64,000 nt of DNA from Hyphomicrobiales bacterium (GCA_900471925.1 UCGV01000006.1:62001-126000); one strand, 5' to 3'. Counted from the stretch's first letter, positions 24,045-33,518 are shown. Notes: a model not told the origin generated them from the letters alone. Made by a program: numbers and translations.

Positions 24045-24710
24045 ATGATGGATTTCGAAGCAGCACGCGTAAAGATGGTCGACAATCAGGTCCGCACCAC
24101 GGACGTTACCTCGCATTCCGTGCTGGCGGCTTTCTTGACCGTGCCGCGCGAGACATTTGTGCCGGAAAAAGCCAAGGTACTTGCCTATATCGACAATGAT
24201 ATCGAAATCGCCGCTCCTGCCAGCGGCAATCCGGGTCGCTTCCTCATGGAGGCCTCGCCGCTCGCCAAGCTGCTGCAGCTCGCCGCCATCACAAAGGACG
24301 ATGCCGTTCTCGAAGTAGGCGCCGGCACGGGTTATACCTCCGCGCTGCTGTCGCTGATCGCCGGCTCCGTCGTTGCGCTGGAATCGGACGAGACGCTGGC
24401 AGCTGAAGCCAAGGCCAATCTTGCCGGATATGCCAATGTGCAGGTCGCAACCGGCCCGCTCGAAAAGGGCAATGCCGCAGGCGCGCCCTATGATCTGATT
24501 TTCATTAACGGCTCGGTGGAAGAAGTTCCGGCGGCCCTTCTCGCCCAGCTGCAGGAAGGCGGTCGTCTGGTCGTCGTGGAAGGCTACGGCAATGCCGCTC
24601 GCGCCAAGGTATTCGTCAGCGAGCGCGGTGCTGTTTCGGAAAACGTCTTCTTCAATGCTTCGGTGAAGCCGTTGCCGGGATTCGCCAAGGCCCGCGAGTT
24701 CGTATTCTAA
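24045..24710 (+). CDS. PIMT-like protein-L-isoaspartate methyltransferase, divergent
   Basis: 221 residues. SAM motif VLEVGAGTGYTSALLS near residues 88-103 is that of PIMT. The substrate-binding PIGxGQTISQP region of real PIMTs is replaced by ASGNPGRFLMEASPLAKLL, so isoaspartate repair is uncertain. ATG 24045 is immediately followed by a second ATG; GAGAGG precedes. A second pcm-like gene is at 46681. It is followed by a strong terminator. Confidence 0.8.
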   Translation: MMDFEAARVKMVDNQVRTTDVTSHSVLAAFLTVPRETFVPEKAKVLAYIDNDIEIAAPASGNPGRFLMEASPLAKLLQLAAITKDDAVLEVGAGTGYTSALLSLIAGSVVALESDETLAAEAKANLAGYANVQVATGPLEKGNAAGAPYDLIFINGSVEEVPAALLAQLQEGGRLVVVEGYGNAARAKVFVSERGAVSENVFFNASVKPLPGFAKAREFVF

Positions 24711-24734
24711 GGCGTTTGCGCCGAAGATTTTTCG

Positions 24735-24764
24735 AACGGGCGCTTAAAGCGCCCGTTTTCGTTT
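24735..24764 (+). terminator. Rho-independent terminator of the PIMT-like gene
   Basis: AACGGGCGCT (24735-24744), TAA loop, AGCGCCCGTT (24748-24757), then TTCGTTT. Confidence 0.9.
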
Positions 24765-24941
24765 CAGCCGTTACAAAAGCCGTCACAGGTATCGATTACC
24801 CTTCGGTAACAAAACTGTGCATGGCGGCAGTTGTTTGATTCGCGCTGATTTTTTTCCCCCATGGGGTATTCTAAGGTCACGGTGATTCGGGTGCATGGTC
24901 CGTGCCATCCGATCATTGTTTAAGGGATAACGGGGATAGAT

Positions 24942-25901
24942 ATGGCTCAGCCAGGTGTAGCGCGTGAACCGTCCATGGAAGAGATTCTGGCATCCATTCG
25001 CCAGATTATCGAAAGCAATGAGCCTGGCGCCGGAAGAGCGATATCCGCCTCGCTGCCCCCCGTTTACGGTGCGGAAGAGGAAAGCGACTCCGAAATTCAT
25101 CTGACTGTCGACGACACCTATGCTGGTGTCGAGTTCCCGGAACCGCAGTTTCTGCGGGATCCGCGTTTCGTCGCCGCAAATTCGGCCGGTACCGCGCCGG
25201 AACCTGAGCTGCCGGCCCGCGCCATGTCTCTGGCCGATGTCGCAGCCCGTGTTCGCGCCGCTTCCGAGCGGAGCGCCGCCCAGGCCGGTCAGGCGCTGCG
25301 TGATATACCCCAGCAATTTTCCGAGCCCCAGCAGTCCTTTGAGCCCCAGCAGTTTTCGGAGCAGAAGTCGCAATTCCAGCCGCAGCAGCCGGTGTACGAA
25401 GCGCCGCGCGCTGTTGCCGCTCCTCGCCCGGTAGAGCCGGCTCCTGCTCCGGCCATCACTCCGGCTCCCCAGGTTGCCGCAGTCGCTCAACATATAGCTG
25501 AACCTGCTCCGGTCTTTGCCGAACCGCAATTGTCCGCGCTTCTGCGGCCGTCGATCGTTGACGAGGCGCCTGCGCTTCCCGCTGTCGAGCCGCGCATCGA
25601 GCCGCCGGTTTTCCAGAGCGTCGAACGTGCAGTGGAACCGGCCCGTGTCGCCGAAGTCCATGTCGCCGATGAGGTGCAGCCCGCGCTTCTGTCCCAGACC
25701 ACCGGTCTGCAGGTTGCCCGCTCCTTCGAAGAGCTTGCCGCTGCCATCGATGGCGCCGCCGAGCGTCGCTCGCTGGACGAGATCGCCGAGGACATGCTGC
25801 GGCCTATGCTGCGCGAGTGGCTTGATGATAATCTGCCGACGCTCGTCGAGCGTCTCGTGCGGGAAGAGATCGAACGCGTGGCACGCGGCCCTCGCCGCTG
25901 A
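24942..25901 (+). CDS. popZ: Pole-organising protein PopZ (DUF2497)
   Basis: 319 residues. N-terminal partner-binding helix REPSMEEILASIRQIIES (residues 8-25); a long Pro/Glu/Gln/Ala-rich disordered middle with repeats such as QQFSEPQQSFEPQQF; and the C-terminal oligomerisation helices RSLDEIAEDMLRPMLREWLD plus LVERLVREEIERVARG. This is the PopZ plan. It forms condensates at the cell pole that anchor chromosome-partition and cell-cycle proteins; in Rhizobiales it marks the growing pole. It precedes valS with a terminator between. Confidence 0.93.
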   Translation: MAQPGVAREPSMEEILASIRQIIESNEPGAGRAISASLPPVYGAEEESDSEIHLTVDDTYAGVEFPEPQFLRDPRFVAANSAGTAPEPELPARAMSLADVAARVRAASERSAAQAGQALRDIPQQFSEPQQSFEPQQFSEQKSQFQPQQPVYEAPRAVAAPRPVEPAPAPAITPAPQVAAVAQHIAEPAPVFAEPQLSALLRPSIVDEAPALPAVEPRIEPPVFQSVERAVEPARVAEVHVADEVQPALLSQTTGLQVARSFEELAAAIDGAAERRSLDEIAEDMLRPMLREWLDDNLPTLVERLVREEIERVARGPRR

Positions 25902-25923
25902 TCGGACCGCTTTTCTTCACAAG

Positions 25924-25953
25924 AGCCGCTCCGGTCTCCGGGGCGGCTTTTTT
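25924..25953 (+). terminator. Rho-independent terminator between popZ and valS
   Basis: AGCCGCTCCGG (25924-25934) / CCGGGGCGGCT (25938-25948) with one G-U pair, then a T-run. Confidence 0.9.
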
Positions 25954-26018
25954 ATTGACTTGGCTGTAGCCATCCTATTTACAAAACGCCCATCCTCGAA
26001 CCTCGAATTGGTCAGAAA

Positions 26019-28862
26019 ATGCTCGAAAAGACCTACGATTCCGCCGCCGTCGAACCGAAAATCGCCGCGAAATGGGATGAGGCCGATGCCTTCCGCGCTG
26101 GCGCCAACGCCAAGCCGGGCGCCGATAGCTTCACAATCGTCATCCCGCCGCCGAACGTGACCGGTTCGCTTCACATGGGCCATGCGCTGAACAACACGCT
26201 GCAGGACGTCATGGTGCGGTTCGAGCGCATGCGCGGCAAGGATGTGCTTTGGCAGCCGGGCATGGACCATGCCGGCATCGCCACGCAAATGGTCGTCGAG
26301 CGAAAGCTGATGGAGCAGCAGCTTCCCGGCCGTCGCGACATGGGCCGCGAAGCCTTCATCGAAAAGGTCTGGGAGTGGAAAGGCGAGTCGGGTGGCCTGA
26401 TCTTCAACCAGCTGAAGCGCCTCGGCGCCTCCTGCGATTGGTCGCGCGAGCGCTTCACCATGGACGAGGGCCTGTCCAAGGCCGTCCTCGAAGTCTTCGT
26501 CTCTCTCTACAAGGAAGGCCTGATCTACAAGGACAAGCGCCTGGTCAACTGGGATCCGAAGCTGCTGACGGCAATCTCCGATCTCGAAGTCGAACAGCAC
26601 GAGATCAAGGGCAATCTCTGGCATTTGCGCTATCCGCTGGAGCCAGGCGTCACCTATCAGTTTCCGATCGCCTTCGACGAGGAAGGCAAGCCGACCGAAT
26701 GGGAAACGCGCGATTATCTCGTCGTCGCCACCACCCGTCCGGAAACCATGCTCGGTGACACCGGCATTGCCGTCAATCCGGAGGACGAGCGCTACAAGTC
26801 GATCGTCGGCAAGCATGTCATCCTGCCGATCGTCGGTCGCCGTATTCCGATCGTTGCCGACAATTATGCGGATCCGACCGCCGGTACCGGTGCGGTGAAG
26901 ATCACGCCTGCGCATGACTTCAATGACTTCGAAGTCGGCAAACGGGCTGGCCTGCGCGCCATCAACATCATGAATATCGACGGCACGATCACAATCAAGG
27001 AAAACGAGGATTTCCTCGAAGGCCTCGATCATCCGGCTGCACTCCATGGCGCCTGGGATCGCCTCGAAGGCCAGGATCGCTTCTACGCTCGCAAGGTCAT
27101 CGTCGAAATCTTCGAAGAAGCCGGCCTGCTCGACAAGATCGAGCCGCACAAGCACATGGTTCCGCATGGTGACCGTGGTGGCGTGCCGATCGAACCGCGC
27201 TTGACCGAGCAGTGGTATGTCGATGCCAAGACGCTGGCCGAGCCGGCGATCGCTTCCGTTCGCGAAGGCCGCACCAATTTCGTGCCCAAGAACTGGGACA
27301 AGACCTATTACGAGTGGATGGAAAACATCCAGCCCTGGTGCGTCTCGCGCCAACTCTGGTGGGGGCACCAGATTCCGGCCTGGTACGGTCCTGACGGCCA
27401 GGTCTTCGTCGAGAAGACAGAGGAAGAGGCGCTGCAGGCGGCCATCCAGCACTACCTGTCGCATGAAGGCCCGATGAAGGCTTTCGTGCAGGACAAGCTG
27501 GAAAACTTCCAGCCCGGCGAGATTCTGACGCGCGACGAGGACGTGCTCGACACATGGTTCTCGTCTGCCCTCTGGCCGTTCTCGACGCTCGGCTGGCCGG
27601 ACAAGACGCCGGAACTTGCGCGCTACTATCCGACCAGCGTTCTCGTCACCGGTTTCGATATCATCTTCTTTTGGGTTGCCCGCATGATGATGATGTCGCT
27701 GCATTTCATGAAGGACGAGGACGACAATCCGGTCGAGCCCTTCCACACCGTCTATGTCCACGCGCTGGTGCGTGACAAGAACGGTCAGAAGATGTCGAAG
27801 TCCAAGGGCAACGTCATCGATCCGCTCGAACTGATCGACGAATATGGTGCGGATGCGCTGCGTTTCACGCTGGCGATCATGGCCGCGCAGGGCCGCGACG
27901 TGAAGCTCGATCCGGCCCGCATTGCCGGTTACCGGAATTTCGGCACCAAGCTCTGGAACGCCACGCGCTTCGCCGAAATGAACGGCGTCAAGAGCGATCC
28001 GCATTTCGTACCGGAAGCCGCCGAACTGACCATCAATCGCTGGATCCTGACGGAACTTGCCCGAACGGAACGTGACGTTACGGAAGCACTTGAAGCCTAT
28101 CGCTTCAACGATGCTGCCGGCGCTCTCTATCGTTTCGTCTGGAACCAGTTCTGCGACTGGTATCTTGAACTGCTGAAGCCGGTCTTCAGTGGCGAGGACG
28201 AGGGTGCCAAGGCGGAGGCGCAGGCTTGCAGCGCCTATGTTCTCGAAGAGATCTACAAGCTGCTGCATCCCTTCATGCCCTTCATGACAGAAGAACTCTG
28301 GGCACATACGGCGGGTGAAGGTCAGGAACGTGACGGTCTTCTCTGCCATACGGAATGGCCGTCGCCGTCCTATTCTGACGATACCGCAGCCGATGAGATC
28401 AACTGGCTGATCGACCTCGTATCCGGTATCCGCTCGGTTCGCTCGGAAATGAACGTCCCGCCGTCGGCGACCGCGCCGCTGGTCGTCGTCGGTGCCAACA
28501 GCCTGACCCGCGAGCGGCTGTTCCGTCATGACGCCGCCATCAAGCGTCTGGCACGTGTCGAAGCGATTTCCTTGGCAGACGCCGCGCCGAAGGGGGCGGC
28601 TCAGATCATCGTCGCAGAGGCGACCGCCTGCCTGCCTCTCGGCAAACTGATCGATCTCTCCGCGGAAAAGAGCCGTCTCGAAAAGGCGATCGCGAAATCC
28701 GAAAGCGAGATCGCGCGCATCGACGGCAAGCTCTCGAATGAGAAGTTCGTCGCCAATGCCAACCCGGAAGTGGTGGAGGCCGAGCGCGAACGCCATGCGG
28801 AACTGACGGGCCAGATCGAAAGCCTGAAGACTGCTCTAACGCGAGTTACGGAAGCAGGATAA
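26019..28862 (+). CDS. valS: Valyl-tRNA synthetase
   Basis: 947 residues, class I synthetase charging tRNA-Val. HMGH at 52-55 and KMSKS at 591-595 mark the Rossmann catalytic core; the editing domain between them removes mischarged threonine (TTRPETMLGDT). The C-terminal arm from about residue 880 is a coiled coil (LIDLSAEKSRLEKAIAKSES onward) that contacts tRNA. Length and motifs are normal. No T-box or other leader control seen. Confidence 0.97.
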   Translation: MLEKTYDSAAVEPKIAAKWDEADAFRAGANAKPGADSFTIVIPPPNVTGSLHMGHALNNTLQDVMVRFERMRGKDVLWQPGMDHAGIATQMVVERKLMEQQLPGRRDMGREAFIEKVWEWKGESGGLIFNQLKRLGASCDWSRERFTMDEGLSKAVLEVFVSLYKEGLIYKDKRLVNWDPKLLTAISDLEVEQHEIKGNLWHLRYPLEPGVTYQFPIAFDEEGKPTEWETRDYLVVATTRPETMLGDTGIAVNPEDERYKSIVGKHVILPIVGRRIPIVADNYADPTAGTGAVKITPAHDFNDFEVGKRAGLRAINIMNIDGTITIKENEDFLEGLDHPAALHGAWDRLEGQDRFYARKVIVEIFEEAGLLDKIEPHKHMVPHGDRGGVPIEPRLTEQWYVDAKTLAEPAIASVREGRTNFVPKNWDKTYYEWMENIQPWCVSRQLWWGHQIPAWYGPDGQVFVEKTEEEALQAAIQHYLSHEGPMKAFVQDKLENFQPGEILTRDEDVLDTWFSSALWPFSTLGWPDKTPELARYYPTSVLVTGFDIIFFWVARMMMMSLHFMKDEDDNPVEPFHTVYVHALVRDKNGQKMSKSKGNVIDPLELIDEYGADALRFTLAIMAAQGRDVKLDPARIAGYRNFGTKLWNATRFAEMNGVKSDPHFVPEAAELTINRWILTELARTERDVTEALEAYRFNDAAGALYRFVWNQFCDWYLELLKPVFSGEDEGAKAEAQACSAYVLEEIYKLLHPFMPFMTEELWAHTAGEGQERDGLLCHTEWPSPSYSDDTAADEINWLIDLVSGIRSVRSEMNVPPSATAPLVVVGANSLTRERLFRHDAAIKRLARVEAISLADAAPKGAAQIIVAEATACLPLGKLIDLSAEKSRLEKAIAKSESEIARIDGKLSNEKFVANANPEVVEAERERHAELTGQIESLKTALTRVTEAG

Positions 28863-28890
28863 TCGCGGTTTACGAGTATATTATTCCTGA

Positions 28891-28924
28891 GGGCGCGTTC
28901 CGTTGGAGCGCGCCCTTTGCGTTT
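28891..28924 (+). terminator. Probable terminator of valS
   Basis: AGGGCGCG (28891-28898) / CGCGCCCT (28910-28917), loop of 11 nt, followed by TTGCGTTT. Somewhat weaker than the others. Confidence 0.7.
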
Positions 28925-29252
28925 AAAAGTATGATGATTCGACCGAAAACTGCGGTTAGGGGCTGTTGTGCTTGTGGATATCACCCGTCTGAGGGATGCT
29001 TCGCGCGAAAACTGACACTGTTGTCAGTTTGATACAGCTTTCACCCTTCGAGGAAAAAGAATCTAACAAGCTAGGAAAAACCCATAGATAGAAGAATAGA
29101 ATTTTATCTATCTGATTTTTTGACGTGCCCGTCAATTGTTTACGTAAATTAGCCATGACTCAACTTCGCGTCGCAGCCGGAGCGATCGTTGCGATTTATT
29201 AAGTTCACTAGCACAGTGTGATTACTTCAATTGCTTGAGTGGGGGAGACACA
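28925..29252 (+). other. Intergenic region with a 20-bp palindrome
   Basis: Leader of the FadL-like gene. Holds AACTGACA-CTGT-TGTCAGTT at 29010-29029, a perfect 8-bp inverted repeat with 4-nt spacer that could be an operator. The stretch 29040-29150 is AT-rich and includes an in-frame-free, T-rich tract suited to a promoter. No gene found. Confidence 0.5.
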
Positions 29253-30515
29253 ATGGCACCGCGTATGTTTTCCAGGGGCGTAACAACGCTCGTCATATTT
29301 TCGGCACTGGCCTCGCCGTCCTTTGCGGGCGGTCTGGAGCGTGGTGGCTACAATATCGATCAGCTGTTCGATACATCGCCTTTCTCGTTCCAGTCGGGTG
29401 TCACCTATGTCACGCCGCAACGTAAGCTCAAGGATGTCCGTGACACGGATACTTCGACATCTCCCGGCGGCGGCAATCTGAACAATCGTTCGAGCACAGC
29501 CGACGACACCGCGAACTACACTATTCCTTATTTCGGCTTCAAAGCCGGCTTCGGTGATGTGGTCGATTGCCTTGTCGATTATTCCGAGCCTTTTGGCGGA
29601 CATTCAAACCCCGGCTTGAACTGGGCGGGCGCCAACAACAACATCGAGACAGAGATCAAGACCCGCAACTATGGCGGAACCTGCTCCTATCGTTTTGATG
29701 TTGGACCCGGGCAGCTCCGCATCATTGGCGGCGCCTTCTATCAGGAGGTCGAGGGCTTCAAGGAGCGGCTGGTTTCGACGGTTCCGCTTTTGCTCGGCAC
29801 AGGTGACGGCGTCGGTCGCCTTGACCTCGACGACAACGGCTGGGGCTGGCGCGCCGGTCTTGCCTATGAGATCCCCGAATATGCGATGCGCGCGAGCCTC
29901 GTCTATAACAGCCGGGTCAAGTACGACAATCTGACCGGCACAGTGGATCTGACACAGGTGACTGCACCATTCGCACCGCTGAACGGCGCTCCTTATGGCG
30001 TGGTGACGCCGGTGGCCGGTTCCGCAGAGGCTCCGGATTCTCTGGAGCTGAAGGTTCAGAGTGGCATCGCTCCAGATTGGCTGGCCTTCGGATCGGTCAA
30101 ATGGACGAATTGGAGCGTACTGCAGTCCGTAGCATTCTGCCCGACTAATGGCCTGCCTTGCCCCGCGGGTGGCCTGACCTCACTCGACTTGTTTTATCGG
30201 GATGGCTGGACGATCACCGGTGGCATAGGGCACAAGTTCAACGATCAATGGGCTGGTGCTGTCAGCCTGACGTGGGATCGTGGTACCAGCCAGGGTTATG
30301 GCTCGCAGACTGATAGCTGGACGGTTGGTGTTGGTGCAGCCTTCACACCGACCGAGCACATCGAATGGCGTGTTGCCGGCGCCGTCGGCCTGCTGACGAG
30401 CGGAGAATCCGGTGCTTTTGAATACAATGGTCAGACTTACGGAGATGATGTCTCCTATTCTTTCGGGAACGATCTGGTTGCCGCGCTGTCGACCAGTCTA
30501 AAGGTCAAGTTCTAA
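29253..30515 (+). CDS. FadL/TodX-type outer membrane porin
   Basis: 420 residues from ATG 29253, with GGGGGAG 5-11 nt upstream. Signal peptide with core VTTLVIFSALASPSFA, then GGLERGGYNIDQLFD, the N-terminal hatch start typical of FadL-like proteins. Alternating beta-strand pattern throughout and the C-terminal strand ending in phenylalanine (LKVKF) indicate a beta-barrel. Transports hydrophobic compounds such as long-chain fatty acids across the outer membrane. Stands alone between terminators; a palindrome upstream may bind its regulator. Confidence 0.87.
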   Translation: MAPRMFSRGVTTLVIFSALASPSFAGGLERGGYNIDQLFDTSPFSFQSGVTYVTPQRKLKDVRDTDTSTSPGGGNLNNRSSTADDTANYTIPYFGFKAGFGDVVDCLVDYSEPFGGHSNPGLNWAGANNNIETEIKTRNYGGTCSYRFDVGPGQLRIIGGAFYQEVEGFKERLVSTVPLLLGTGDGVGRLDLDDNGWGWRAGLAYEIPEYAMRASLVYNSRVKYDNLTGTVDLTQVTAPFAPLNGAPYGVVTPVAGSAEAPDSLELKVQSGIAPDWLAFGSVKWTNWSVLQSVAFCPTNGLPCPAGGLTSLDLFYRDGWTITGGIGHKFNDQWAGAVSLTWDRGTSQGYGSQTDSWTVGVGAAFTPTEHIEWRVAGAVGLLTSGESGAFEYNGQTYGDDVSYSFGNDLVAALSTSLKVKF

Positions 30516-30538
30516 TCCGCCGATATGAAGAATTGAGA

Positions 30539-30563
30539 AGCCCGGCATTGCCGGGCTCTTCTT
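30539..30563 (+). terminator. Terminator of the FadL-like gene
   Basis: AGCCCGG (30539-30545) / CCGGGCT (30551-30557), 5-nt loop, then CTTCTTTG. Confidence 0.85.
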
Positions 30564-31228
30564 TGTCTGCGGCAATTAATCATGCCATTTCCTCATCCCG
30601 TTTTGTGACGATTCAGCAACACTTTTTTACGACGGTTGGCGTATGGTGGCAGCGGGGCGAATTTGTCCATTTCCCGCCACAAAGAGGGCGCAGCGCTATC
30701 TGCGGGCGAGGAGATGACAAGCGTAGGGTGTGCGTAGCAGTAGCATGGGTCGAATTTTTTCCGGTAACGCCAGACATTGCGAAAGCAGGGGCAAGAAGCC
30801 AGCGGCAGCGGCCGTTTTGCTTTCCGCCAGAGGCATTTCCGGCCGGAAAGCCGCCCACTCGTTAGTGTTGCAGATTCACGACGTTTCATCATTTTCAGTC
30901 CGCCGGCATGAAGCTTCGTCCGTTGGGGACGGGTGCGATACCGGTTTGGTCACATTTGCTGTTTACGAATTCAATGAAGGCGGACGGGCAGGGAGCCGGA
31001 CCGCACGGAGAGTAGCACAGCCATCACATGCGAGCCGGGCCGGAAGCCGGGCGGGTTGCGAGGATGGGCTGGTTTTGAATGAGGGGCATGGGGCTGGAAG
31101 CGACGCGGGTAAAGGGGTCTTGGAGCCCGCCGCGGGATCGCTCGCCTGGAAGGAATGCATCCGCACGGGGCAGAACGGCGAAAAAGCCGCCGCCATGTGG
31201 CTGGGATGAACGAAAGAAAACGTTAGAG
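30564..31228 (+). other. Long leader region upstream of exoR
   Basis: About 665 nt. Several frames are open on both strands, up to 160 codons, but they have rare-codon, Arg/Ser/Gly-rich products, no ribosome sites and no recognisable domain, so I do not call them. The 3' half is G-rich with short repeats (GCCGGGCCGGAAGCCGGGCGGG near 31040, given here as two overlapping GCCGGG units). It could hold the exoR promoter(s), a long 5' leader or an untranslated RNA. I do not recognise rnpB, 6S or tmRNA features in it. Confidence 0.45.
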
Positions 31229-32032
31229 ATGGTAACGTCCGAGTTCAGATTGTTCAAATTCATGCTGGTCAGCATGTCGATGGCCGTTTCCCTGGCTTTG
31301 GCCTGTCCGGTCTTGGCATTCGACATAAAGGCAGGCGTCACGAAGGAATCGGGCCCCTTCGATCTCTTCAAGTTCGGTTTCAAGGCATACAAGAACGGTC
31401 AGAAGGAAGAGGCGGTCGAAGCCTACAAATACGCCGCCGAAAAGGGCCACACTGGCTCGCGCTGGGCGCTTGCCAACATGTATGCCGATGGCGATGGCGT
31501 GGCGCAGGATGATTTCGAAGCCTTCAAGATCTACAGCGAGATCGCCCAGCAGGGCGTCGAACCCGGCTCTGAGGACACGGGCTTCTTCATCAATGCGCTG
31601 CTCTCGCTTGCCAACTATTACCAGCACGGTATCGCCGGCAGTCCAGTAAAGATCGATCTCAATCAGGCCCGCCAGCTCTATTTCCAGGTTGCCTCCACCT
31701 TCGGCGTTCCCGAAGCTCAGTTTCAGCTTGCGCAGATGATGCTTGCGGGCGAGGGCGGCAGCGCCAATGTCAACCAGGCCAAGAAATGGCTCAATCAGGC
31801 ACGCAAGAGCGGCCATCCCGGCGCCATGGCGGTGTTCGGCAACATCCTTTTCGACGAAGGCCAGTCGGCGCGGGGGCTCGCCTTGATGACGGCGGCACTC
31901 GATCGCTGCAAGCCGAAGGATTGTGGCTGGATGCAGTCGCTGCAGGAAGATGCGTTCTCGGTCGCCAGCGAAACGGACCGGCGCACGGCTATCTCCCTGT
32001 CGCATACGATTGCGACAGGCTCGGACGACTGA
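31229..32032 (+). CDS. exoR: Exopolysaccharide negative regulator ExoR
   Basis: 267 residues, nearly the length of Sinorhizobium meliloti ExoR (268) and plainly similar in sequence: FDIKAGVTKESGPFDLFKFG after the signal peptide, AAEKGHTGSRWALANMYADG, and GVEPGSEDTGFFINALLSLA. Contains Sel1-like helical repeats. In the periplasm ExoR holds the ExoS sensor kinase of the ExoS-ChvI system inactive; its proteolysis releases succinoglycan synthesis and represses motility. Signal peptide core FMLVSMSMAVSLALA; ATG at 31229, an internal ATG at 31262 is possible. It converges with xthA 21 nt away. Confidence 0.95.
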   Translation: MVTSEFRLFKFMLVSMSMAVSLALACPVLAFDIKAGVTKESGPFDLFKFGFKAYKNGQKEEAVEAYKYAAEKGHTGSRWALANMYADGDGVAQDDFEAFKIYSEIAQQGVEPGSEDTGFFINALLSLANYYQHGIAGSPVKIDLNQARQLYFQVASTFGVPEAQFQLAQMMLAGEGGSANVNQAKKWLNQARKSGHPGAMAVFGNILFDEGQSARGLALMTAALDRCKPKDCGWMQSLQEDAFSVASETDRRTAISLSHTIATGSDD

Positions 32033-32053
32033 GTCTCGAACTCGAAATAAATT

Positions 32054-32845
32054 TCAGGCCGTGAAGTCGAAGTAAGCCACCACCGGTACGTGGTCGGACG
32101 GCTTTTCCCAAGCGCGCACATGCTTTTCGATCGCTGCTGACGTCATGCAGTCCGCCGCTTCCGGCGACAGCATCAGATGGTCGATGCGAATGCCGTTGTT
32201 CTTCGGCCATGCCCCGGCCTGATAATCCCAGAACGAATAGAGTGCTGTCGCATCGGTTGCCGAACGCACCGCATCGACGAGGCCGAGATTTTCCAGCCGG
32301 CGGAAGGATTGGCGCGTCTGCGGCAGGAAAAGCGCATCGCTCGCCCACACTTTCGGGTCGAAACAGTCATGCGGCTCGGGAATCACATTGTAGTCCCCGG
32401 CCAGAATGAAAATTTCTTCGAATTCCAGACGTTCGGCGGCAAACTTTCGCAGACGCTCCATCCAGGCCAGCTTGTAGGGGTATTTTTCCGTTTCCGGCGG
32501 ATTGCCGTTCGGTAGGTAGAGGCAGCAAACCCGCGCCACCTTGTTGCCTGGCAATGAGAAGACCGCTTCGAGGAAACGGGCCTGCTCATCGAGCGGATCG
32601 CCCGGCAGGCCGCGATTGACCTCGGAGGGAGAGCTTTTGGAGAGAATGGCGACGCCGTTGAAGCCCTTCTGCCCGTGCGTTTCCACGTGGTAGCCGAGCG
32701 CTTCGATCTCGAGCCGCGGAAAACCCTCATCGACAGTCTTGATCTCCTGCAGGCAGACGATGTCGGGACTGGAATCCCTCAGCCACTGCATCAGATTGTC
32801 GATACGCGCCTTGACGCCGTTAATGTTCCAGGTCGCGATTTTCAT
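32054..32845 (-). CDS. xthA: Exodeoxyribonuclease III
   Basis: 263 residues. AP endonuclease / 3'-5' exonuclease of base-excision repair. Motifs in order: MKIATWNINGVKARI (Asn), CLQEIK (catalytic Glu), AGDYNV (Asp, Asn), RIDHLMLS (Asp-His), SDHVPVVAYF (Asp-His). All catalytic residues are present and the length is normal. Two ExoIII-type proteins are common in rhizobia; this is the cytoplasmic form, without signal peptide. Confidence 0.95.
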   Translation of the reverse strand: MKIATWNINGVKARIDNLMQWLRDSSPDIVCLQEIKTVDEGFPRLEIEALGYHVETHGQKGFNGVAILSKSSPSEVNRGLPGDPLDEQARFLEAVFSLPGNKVARVCCLYLPNGNPPETEKYPYKLAWMERLRKFAAERLEFEEIFILAGDYNVIPEPHDCFDPKVWASDALFLPQTRQSFRRLENLGLVDAVRSATDATALYSFWDYQAGAWPKNNGIRIDHLMLSPEAADCMTSAAIEKHVRAWEKPSDHVPVVAYFDFTA

Positions 32846-32912
32846 GGCATTGTCCTGCGAGTTCGGTCAGAGTTCTTTCTATCGCGCTCCGGCGTCGGCG
32901 GACAAGACGAGA

Positions 32913-32942
32913 AACCGGCCTGAAGACAATCTTCGGCCGGTT
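32913..32942 (-). terminator. Possible terminator of erpA
   Basis: AACCGGCC / GGCCGGTT outer stem (32913-32920, 32935-32942) with an inner AAGA/TCTT pairing; on the minus strand it ends TTTC. The tail is short, so moderate strength. Confidence 0.6.
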
Positions 32943-32965
32943 ATTATTGGAAACCCGATCTTGCG

Positions 32966-33298
32966 TTAGATCGCGAAGCTGGTGCCGCAGCCGCAGCTTG
33001 CCACCGCGTTGGGATTCTTGATCTGGAAGGACTGGCCGAGGAGGTTGTCGACGAAATCGATCTCCGATCCGGCCATATAGACCAGTGAGAGACTGTCGAT
33101 CAGCACTTTGGCATTGTTCTTTTCGACCACGATATCGTCATCAGCCGCGCCGTCCACGAGATCGAATTTGTAGGAAAAGCCGGAACAGCCGCCGCCTTCG
33201 ACGGAGACGCGCAACGCGCTCTTGCCGGGGTCACTGCCGACGATCGTGGCAATACGTTTTGCCGCAGCATCGGAAAGGGTTACATTCGCTTCAGTCAT
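32966..33298 (-). CDS. erpA: Iron-sulfur cluster insertion protein ErpA (A-type carrier)
   Basis: 110 residues from ATG 33298, with CAGGAGGA upstream; an ATG seven codons earlier lies before that ribosome site. The three cluster-binding cysteines of A-type carriers are C38 (GGGCSG), C102 and C104 (SCGCG). Transfers Fe-S clusters to apo-enzymes. IscA/SufA cannot be excluded by sequence, but the lone location away from suf genes favours ErpA. Confidence 0.9.
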   Translation of the reverse strand: MTEANVTLSDAAAKRIATIVGSDPGKSALRVSVEGGGCSGFSYKFDLVDGAADDDIVVEKNNAKVLIDSLSLVYMAGSEIDFVDNLLGQSFQIKNPNAVASCGCGTSFAI

Positions 33299-33518
33299 TC
33301 TTCCTCCTGCCGGGGTCAAGATCCGGAGAGAATCCTATTTGCGCGTTTGACGTTCAAACGCATGATATCAAAGAAACTTATCATGATCCGCCGGTAAAGG
33401 ACAGGATCTGGCGAAGCGGTCGACAATGTACCTCTTTGCCGTTTCTATGGTCTATAGGTATGAAGAGCGGAAAGCGGCGTCAATGGGCAAGGCCGCAACG
33501 TGTTGATGACGGTGAAGA

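Noticed and set aside
25917..28796. 959-codon open frame on - across valS
   Set aside because: Exact shadow of valS, which has all synthetase motifs; the minus product is His/Arg-rich and resembles nothing known to me.
30730..31209. 159-codon frame on + upstream of exoR
   Set aside because: No ribosome site, Ser/Arg/Gly-rich, no domain, and other frames are equally open.
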